Source of the DNA: Pezizomycotina sp. ARF18
Taxonomy: Eukaryota > Ascomycota
Reading direction: 5' to 3'
Assembly: GCA_002224055.1 (NCBI GenBank)
Contig: AZLU01000001.1
Location: 982,766 to 1,046,765 of the forward strand
DNA: 64,000 bases
Below the pieces are notes generated by a model. The model worked only from the letters and a program-made list of their open reading frames with translations. It did not search any database and was not told where the DNA came from. Numbering within the stretch: the stretch's first letter is position 1; each line of letters starts with the position of its first letter. Shown here piece by piece: positions 56,334 to 64,000 of this stretch. The position numbers were made by a program, and so were the translations under genes.

Positions 56334-57641
56334 CTATCTCTTCTTCGCGGCTGTTCTGGGTTTGGCCTCGTCGTCTTTCACAGGGTGAAGCATAATCTTG
56401 TTCGGGTAGTTCTGAGTATTGTACTGATAACCTTTCGACCAGTCGTAGCTAACCGCGTACGCAAAGATGGTTCCGTTCCGGTTGAAACAGGTACTTGGTA
56501 TGGTTCCTCCGACGTTGGGATATCTGATAATTTTACAAAAGAAGTCAGCGCGCACTCATTTGAGGGCAATGATGGATCGAATCGGCGAGAGGGGGGGGGG
56601 GGTTCTTCAAACAAAAAACAATAGCTTTCACCTACCCTTTGAGCCTGTGCTTTGCATCCTTATCCAGAAGTGAAAGGTTCCGTCAGAACCTGCGGTGGAG
56701 AATGTTCCGTAAGTAGGGTGGAACGAGATCGCATTGACCGAGTATACGTTTGTGATGTCCCTTTGATTCGCTGGGTTTTCGCGATGGCATTTGAAGGAGA
56801 ATTGGAACTGTGTATTACAGTCAAATCAAGGCTGAGGTTAGCGTCCATTGGGAAGAGATATAGACAAAAGAGGACTGAAAGGAGGTTCCCATGTGTAAAG
56901 CATACAAGAGGAAAATAACATTCTTACCTAGCATCTTTATCCTCGACGTACTGAATCGCGCATCTGCCTTCGATACTTCCAACAGCGTATCCGGTAGCAT
57001 TTGGGAAGCAGGATACGACGCGCGTCTGCCACTTGAGGGGCTTTGGAGCGTCTTGTAGATTTGTCCCGGTTTGCCAGGTTGAAGATGTTGATGTAGCGGT
57101 CGGCCGTACCGCAAACCATGAGCCCCTGAGCGACGTCCAAGTGTAGCATCTTTCCTGAAGATTGATCGTCGCGGCTGGGTTTTGCTGCCGGAGATCCCAA
57201 TACTTGAGCGTCTTGTCCCACGAACCGGTCACTAGCATCTGGCCGGTGGAAGGCTGGTCGATGAAACGAACGCACCGACGGGGGCATCGTGCGCTGCGAC
57301 TTGCGTGGTTTGCATCGTGTTCAAGTCGTACATCCGCGCCGCCTTGTCTCCGCCTCCTGACAGCAGCTTGGTGCCGTCCTTTGACCAACAGACCGACAAA
57401 CCGGGGCTTCGTGTTCGTAGATGAAGCGACCCTGCGTTGCGCCTGTTTGCTGGATCTCGTAAACTTGCACCTTCTTGTTCCACGACGCGACGGCGAGGAG
57501 ATCCTGCGTGGGCGAAAGGAAAGGTCCTGGATGCTATCATCTGGAGGCTGGGCAGACCTCGAAGTCGCCTTCAGATCACCTTGGGTGCTGTTTGTGGCCG
57601 CCGTCGACGTGACGCTCCAACCGCGTACCGAAAAGAGACAT
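56334..57641 (-). CDS. RAE1: mRNA export factor RAE1/GLE2 (WD40 propeller)
   Basis: Rae1/Gle2 is a seven-bladed WD40 protein of the nuclear pore that binds Nup98/Nup116 GLEBS and supports mRNA export. The start is ATG at 57639-57641 (MSLFGT). The next frame gives SVTSTAATNSTQGDLKATSR and DDSIQDLSF, matching the family N-terminus. Blades follow: GLSVCWSKDGTKLLSGGGDK with AARMYDLNTMQTTQVAAHDA, then RCVRFIDQPSTGQMLVTGSW with DKTLKYWDLRQQNPAATINL. Frame-changed blade 4 reads GLMVCGTADRYINIFNLAN, then PLKWQTRVVSCFPNATGYAV and GSIEGRCAIQYVEDKDA. After introns come NFSFKCHRENP, NVYSVNAISFHPTYGTFSTA with GSDGTFHFW, YPNVGGTIPSTCFNRNGTIF and AYAVSYDWSKGYQYNTQNYP with NKIMLHPVKDDEAKPR. The stop is at 56334. 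Frame changes are near 57620, 57400, 57290 and 57110. Confidence 0.95.
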
Positions 57642-59806
57642 GTCGGCGTTGCTGATGACCGCCTGTGAATGAACGTTGAAGCAGGTTGCCTTTGGGAGGG
57701 CTTTCAGGCGATTAGCAGGAGGAAGGAGATAGGCAATTGGGGATTCTCGGAACGAGACAAACGTTGTCGTTGGAGAAAAAGAAGTGAGGGATATTTTAAT
57801 AAGGGAAGAAGGAAGGATAGCAAGAGTGGGTCAAGTCAGTAATAATTTACCTTGTAACGTCAACACTCGGTCACTAGCTCGCGCGAGTCTTTTTTGAGCT
57901 TAGCAAGTTCCCCGTTTTATATATATATACGTGTACGACTACACAACAGGAAAAAAAAAACAAAAAAAAACACAAGAGTCAGGGTCCCAGACTGCACAAG
58001 ATATATTTCTTGTAGTATATAAGAATGATTCAATACCAAGGCAAACCGGTTACAAGAAAATTATAAAATGATAGTATTTGGAACCAATACTTGCTTAAGT
58101 AAGCAAAACGTATTAATTATTCTTTTGTTTTATTTACATTCAATAAACTGGTTATTAGACCCGTATACTGTTTCTTTCTTTTCATTTCTCTTTTTCATTT
58201 CTCATTCATACAACAGTATCACTATATCTTTCGCGCTTCGCAAACCGCACGTGCTCTTTTCAACCTATTATACGTTACCAAAAATAATAAAACTCGGTAA
58301 CGATCCCGACTCAGGATGGCGAGCAAATCCCAAGGGGATATCACTTTCCTATTTCCCATATATTCCAGCTCACGCTCGCGTTTACCTCTTAGAGCATACG
58401 AACCTCGATAATCTCATTTTCTCCACCAGTCCACCAGGGGTTCTGCAAACCTCAAAACGTGTAGCTTGAGCCACAAAGAAAAATCTGGTGGGAGCTTACC
58501 CCCCCTTTGCAGCAGCACAGCTTGCTTCTGTGTCTGTTAGAGAAGCCGCAAAAAAATTCAGAGAGCAGCACCTTAACTTTTATCATCCAGCTCTCGGATG
58601 TGTATACTTTGTGAGCAAATAGTTCAGCGAAGCTTCGTTCTAGACCCGCAGCATCATCATTCCCACTTTAAGACAAAATAATACATATCCTTTTCTTCAA
58701 TGGTTTGAATTGTTCCCGGCAATCTCATTCAAGGTTTTTTTTTTTTTTTTTTTTTTTTTGGGGGGGATTACTGCGAAAAGTGGTTGTAGTATCATACTGT
58801 ATATCGTTGCTCTCCCGAGGCGAGGACGACTTCGGAGGACCCAAATTGCGTACTTCTATATATCTTGACTGAGCGATTGTGAACAGAGGTAGTATTCAAG
58901 TAGAATGAAGGGGCAAGGAGTTTACACTTACGATATAAAATAGCCTATTCCAAAAATCCTCCAACTTATCCAATGAGATCCGTTCGCAGACATTCCATTT
59001 GAAATTGAACACGGAAGAGAGGAGGGATATTGAACCAGTAGTGATAAAACAACATGATAATAACATTCGTAATAGTGATATCTCAATATACTCCCTGATG
59101 AAGATAACATGAAAAATAAATACAGATAAAACGAAGACTTTCGCTTCTTGCCTTTTGCTCGCAACTCCGAATACGTTATAATAATAATAATAAACGTTTA
59201 GTGAAGGAAGCGAAAAGAAGCAGTGAATGGAGTAGCGACACCTACTTATTTCTTAAGTATTTCTTACTCTCTCTCCCATTCGTTTCTGAATTTTTTTTTA
59301 AAAAAAAAAAATTTTTTTATTCGTTTTTGCCCCACCAAATATTTATTTTATTTTCCAATCCTCTTAATAATTTATTTTATTTAACGGCAATAAAATAAAG
59401 TAAAAAATAAAAAATAAAATAAAAAATTTTTTTTCCCTTCGAGTTTCCAGTTTTACAAAAAGAAAAAAAAAATTCCCCAAGCAATCCCTCTCTTCCTTAT
59501 TCTTTTAACTCCTAAATCAGATAATCCTCAGTACATATATACTTATATCACTTTTTCAAAAGCAAACGGTGACAAAGGGTTCTACGTATAAAGTATCTCT
59601 TGGGTGTTAGTAGTAGAGAGAATACGATCGATAGTCCACGTTCCATTTATAAGTAAGGAAATAGCTCTGCTTCGTCATCGGCACGTCGATTTTCACATTT
59701 TCTTAGCCTAACACATACAAATCCTCCTCCTCTTCATTCTCCTCTGACATCCGCCAGCTCAGCAACTCCTCTCAACAGCGCTCCTTTCTTCACCTAAGTA
59801 CCCAGC
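57642..59806. other. Divergent intergenic region between RAE1 and the PP2C gene
   Basis: No gene is supportable in about 2.2 kb. It holds poly-A/T tracts (about 57949-57969, and 58737-58759 followed by a G run), a TA repeat near 57918-57930 and an A/T palindrome at 59289-59317. Both flanking promoters must lie here. Confidence 0.55.
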
Positions 59807-60249
59807 ATGGGCAGACATCGGAACCAGTTGTCGAAAAGGTAATTTATATGTTTTTCCCCTTCATCGTCGCCGCCAGCTTTTCAAAAAAAAAAAAAAAAAA
59901 ATCAACCCCGCAGCCCCACTACTGGTAGAAGAGTCTGGTGGTAGACGATCCACGGCTACTCTCTTAACAGTCAAAAAACAAAGTAAAATCCGGGTATAAC
60001 GGAAAGCATGAGGGTACAAGGAACCGTGATCGGAGGAGCAAGCAAAAATCATTCGTTGGTTTTCATTCAGTCTCATACACGTTTTGGTGATAGGCCAAAG
60101 GACCTCGCTTTGACGAGCCTCGTGTACGATTCTGTCTGAAGCTCGGATTTTCTTGCCAATCAATATTAAGCATCTCCTCATTACATTCCACGTACACCAC
60201 CCTTTTAACTTCCTCAGCAAAGTAAAATAAATAAATAAATGCCAATTGG

Positions 60250-60282
<33 letters not shown>

Positions 60283-62172
60283 ATTCCCAACATTTTCCCT
60301 TACTTCCTCCTTTTTCCGGCTGGACTTCGCCTCCCTTTATAAGATATGATACGTTGGCTGACTATGTTTCTCGCGCCCCTCCGCCGCCTAATATCCGCAC
60401 AACTTGACAGATCCAGACTCTGTGAAGATGATCGCCTTTTTACGGTCTGTCCACCATGCAAGGTGGCGCATCAGCATGGAAGATTCGCACGCGGCAGTCC
60501 TGATCTCCAACCAGACGACAAAAAAGAAGGGACCACCGTAGATTCAAGGATAAGCTTTTCGGCGTATATGATGGCCACGGATGATGGGTTGCACTTTACA
60601 GTGACTAAACGTTCACAAGATTCTTGCAAAACAGCCCGCATTCAGCAAGAAAGAGTTCGAGCAAGCCCTTGAAAGATGGATTCCTAGCAACAGATCAGCT
60701 ATTCTACAAGGTGAGAGATAGACGTCCTTCCACAGTAATCTTTCTCCTTCAAAAAAGCACTCTTTGGCTATTCGGACAGCTGACTCTCCCAACCAGATTC
60801 GAAATATTCGGATGAAGTATCTGGATGCACGGCTTCGGCCGCCCTCGTTACTGGCGATAAAATCTACGTTGTATGTGTTGATATATGAAGCTTCCTATTG
60901 CTACGCCGTTACACCAATTTAACATATTTCTCTTTCTTAAAGGCCAACGCGGGCGATTCTCGTACAGTTCTTGCGTTAAAGGACGAGCAAAGCCACTTTC
61001 ATTCGATCACAAGCCACAGAACGAAGGTATAAACACATGTCTTGAGTATTGCACAACCGATTCATATATTAACAATCGTTCGTTTTCTGCTTTAGGTGAG
61101 AAGGCAAGGATTTGTGCCGCTGGAGGCTTCGTGGATTTCGGTCGGGTAAATGGAACCTTGCATTGTCGAGGGCCATCGGCGATTTCGAGTTCAAGAAGAG
61201 CGCAGACCTCCCCCCTGAGCAACAGATCGTTACCGCCTTCCCGGATGTCGTCATTCACGAGACATCCGATGATGATGAGTTCATGGTTATAGCCTGCGAT
61301 GGTACGAGAAACAATATCCATTCCTGTTTTATTTGTTAATCGAGGATGTTAGAGAGAATCACGAAGCTAATTGTTTGCCCTCGTCAACGCACCCACAGGT
61401 ATATGGGATTGTCATCTTCCAAGCCGTCGTCGAGTTTGTCAGGCGGGGCATCTGTTGCTAAGCAGGAGCTCCATAAAATCTGCGAAAACATGATGGATAA
61501 CTGTCTCGCTCCTGGCAGTGATAATGGCGCGTCGGCTGCGACAACATGACCATGCTGATCGTTGCTTTCCTTCGTGGGAAGACCAAGGAGGAGTGGTACG
61601 AGATGGTAGCCAAGCGCGTTGCTGACGGGATGGGCCTGTGCTCCGCCAGAGTACGGCAAGTTTCTCTCGAGTTGCGACTACTACGTACAAACTTCATGAT
61701 CCTTTCATCTTGCTAAATTCATACGCCCGGCCCTCTGTGCTCCCGAAATGATTTTATAGCACAGCCAAGGACTCATAATTTCCGAGGCTACGGTTACTAC
61801 GCGAACGATGACAACGAAAACGATATTCCAAGTTTCCTGGGTCTACCAGCGGGGCCAGGGAAGGAGGAAGGATAATTGTTCTTGGAGACGGGACCGAAAT
61901 ATTAACAAGCGTTGATGATACAGATATGTTTGATTATGGTGATGAGGACCGAGATGTGGAGGCTCTGGACAAGGACAAGGTGACGAGCGCTAGTGATGAC
62001 GAGATGGCCGATGCGTCAAAGCAGACAACGAGAAGAAGAACGCTACGGAGATAGAGAAGACAAAGGAGGCAGCCGATACAAAGAGCTCAGAGGGAGGCTC
62101 CAAACCTGCCGCTGAGAAGGAGCAGGATCCGCAAAGAAGCTGAAGTCAAGGCTTAGTCTGCCTGTTGTCTGA
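59807..62172 (+). CDS. PTC2: PP2C-type Ser/Thr phosphatase (PTC2/PTC3-like)
   Basis: PP2C enzymes are Mg/Mn-dependent phosphatases; fungal Ptc2/3 turn off stress MAP kinase and DNA-damage checkpoint signalling. Exon 1 (59807-59839) as read gives [11 protein letters not shown]. One extra G after ATGGG gives the family start [11 protein letters not shown]. After a long intron the motifs appear in order: [12 protein letters not shown] (about 60465-60500, first metal-binding Asp), [11 protein letters not shown] (about 60550-60583), a [12 protein letters not shown] segment (about 60675-60710), SGCTA near 60820, GDKIYV, then past an intron ANAGDSR (about 60943-60963) and [13 protein letters not shown] further intron ends near 61095, followed by [58 protein letters not shown] (about 61240-61302), [20 protein letters not shown] and LRGKTKEEW. 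An acidic C-terminal tail ([19 protein letters not shown]) ends near 62172. At least eight frame changes occur. Confidence 0.92.
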
Positions 62173-64000
62173 TTTAAATTACACGGGAACAGAAACGACA
62201 AATAATTAAAGTACAAAAGAGAGAGCAGCAACAGAGACAACCATTACTTACCTTGACGACGAGAAAAAAAAAGATGGCAAAATCACATTATTACTTTGCT
62301 TTTTTGTCACAGGCAAAAAAACACATACTTAATAGTTCTTCTGACCTGACCAGAAAATTAAAATATCACTCCATGTTCAAACTTCACTGTACCCTCTTAC
62401 GCTTTCTATCAAGAATTTTCTTTATTCGCCTTCTTTACCGCTTTCCTCCGCCAAAAAAGGAGAGAATGTGCATGACTTCATGCTTTTTCTTCTAAGGTTT
62501 CTGACTATTATGATCCATTCTTGTTGTCTTTAAAAAGCTCTCCCATCATGTAAAACCTCCTCCACCATCCTGTATCCTCTTTCTTCTGCATATTTACTGG
62601 TGTAACTGCCCTCCTGTCTTTTTTTTTTTTTCCCGTCATATTTGTTATCCCCTATATAGTATATATAACGAAAACGAGATCCCCCGTTGTGGTTTTGGCT
62701 CCGGCTCTACTGTCCATTTCCTATTTTTCTCTCCGTCTTTCTTTCTTTATTTCCTAGAAGGTCTTCCCTTTTCTCTTTAGCCAAATGATATTTTACAGTA
62801 CCCGTTTCTGACAAATGGAGAACAGATATATATTATATGATTTGAAAATAGAGTAATGGTTTCCTAAAGTTAGTATACGATGTGACGATGTATATATAAT
62901 TTTTTTTTTGAACAATTGATCAGATGATGGTTTATAGATCATTTGCCCATTCTTAAAGATAAAAGCTCTTAAACGGTCATATAAGCCTTTATAAATTTAT
63001 CTTTTTGATGATGACTGGCTAGTGAAGGATCGTGTACTCGTATAATATCCTAGATATGAATAATTTTCGCGCAAGAACGTCAAACAACGGGTATTGAAAA
63101 AACTACGGGTATATATCACGTTGATATAACGTTTACAAACCACGGTTCAAAAAGATTTATTTCTTTCAGTATCAAGAGCATGTATATACTGACGACAAGC
63201 AGACTCCGACAACTCGCGTGGTTTTTGCTAGTGATCAGGGCAGGGCAACCGGTATCTACTGTAGATCCCCTCACGAATACACCCTCACAAAATATCAACG
63301 TAAAATTTTATAAAAATCAGGAATCAATCCGTTGCCCTGCTGAATTTTTTTGCTTATTACCAGAAATAGGAAAAAATCCTATTATCCTGTAGTTAGAGAA
63401 GGTACGCGTCGTCAGGGTCTGAAGGTAGTTTGTATATATATGTATATATATATATTTACCGAGAAAAACAAAATTGCAGGATGTTAGAAGTCGTGCTAAG
63501 CTAGTTAGCAACGGCGCTGTTATTAAAGCAAAAATAAAGAAAAATGAAGTTAAACTGAGAAAGAGAAACAAAAGAGTAGTATTTACAGAGACGTACGAAG
63601 AGGAAAAGAGGAAAAACTTGAAATTTGATACTCACTCGAGAAAAACACGATCGATTAAAAATATATATGGAGATGTAAATTCTTTTTCTATACAAATATA
63701 CTGCGCATACGTGTAAAGAAGAAGGCAAAAAAAAAAAAAATTGAAAAAAGCTGTAGAAATAATAAAATGATCTGAAGAGAGCAGGGTAGAAACTAATGAA
63801 GAATTGAGCTAATGATAGTATGAACGAAGAAAACACGATTTTTACATATTATCAAGTATAGAACGATGTTATAATTAGAAGTACAAATGTGTTATCGCAA
63901 CCAGAGAGTTCCGGGAAAATGCAGTCGAATCAAAACCAAAAAATAAAATAAGTCCTTCCGAATAGAATGCATAATATTGAAAAGAGAATGAAAAGAGGAA
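62173..64000. other. AT-rich terminal spacer, no supportable gene
   Basis: The last 1.8 kb holds only short frames without motifs. It has T tracts (about 62619-62631), A tracts (63727-63740) and TA-rich runs near 63430-63456. I see no start of another gene before the window ends. Confidence 0.6.

Overview
The window reads as nuclear DNA of a filamentous ascomycete. Coding stretches are GC-richer than the AT-rich spacers. Introns are short (about 50-110 nt, a few near 250) with GTRAGT-like donors and YAG acceptors. The recognisable products are single-copy fungal housekeeping genes. Pezizomycotina is a safe call. The long poly-A/T-laden spacers and roughly 3.7 kb per gene are compatible with an early-diverging class such as Pezizomycetes or Orbiliomycetes, but that placement is a guess.

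Layout, left to right: a Ser/Pro-rich protein of unknown function (about 1.3-2.9 kb, +); a decayed Tc1/mariner-type DNA transposon with 52-bp perfect terminal inverted repeats (5545-6964, transposase on -); an EFM6/METTL21-like lysine methyltransferase (+); a Pro/Ala/Lys-rich unknown with internal repeats (9.5-12.7 kb, +); a Gln-rich unknown (15.2-17.2 kb, +); an ECM33/SPS2 GPI-anchored wall protein (-); a 4.4-kb gene-poor stretch; a DNA-3-methyladenine glycosylase (+); a bHLH-zipper factor (+); a 110-residue membrane protein (+); a mitochondrial NAD+/pyrimidine-type carrier (-); QCR7 (+); an SPF45-like splicing factor (+); an AVT-type vacuolar amino-acid transporter (+); an AXL2-like cadherin-fold polarity protein (-); Mediator subunit 18 (-); an endosulfine/IGO protein (-); the KEX1 carboxypeptidase (-); the RAE1/GLE2 mRNA export factor (-); and a PTC2/3-type PP2C phosphatase (+). 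The last 1.8 kb has no gene I can support. I see no operon, biosynthetic cluster, CRISPR array, rRNA or convincing tRNA.

The dominant odd feature is that nearly every gene, including ones usually essential, is interrupted by small frame changes while splice sites and active-site motifs remain intact. At the sites I could compare against family consensus, the reading frame is lost by one base, usually next to a short homopolymer. That is the mark of uncorrected long-read homopolymer contraction more than of biology, so most gene models below join several frames. The transposon differs: its stops are TAG where TGG is expected, as repeat-induced point mutation would give.

I did not find a novel biological system. 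The items most worth following are the RIP-like transposon, paired E-boxes upstream of QCR7 in a window that also encodes a class-B bHLH-zipper protein, and three conserved-looking but unrecognised low-complexity proteins.
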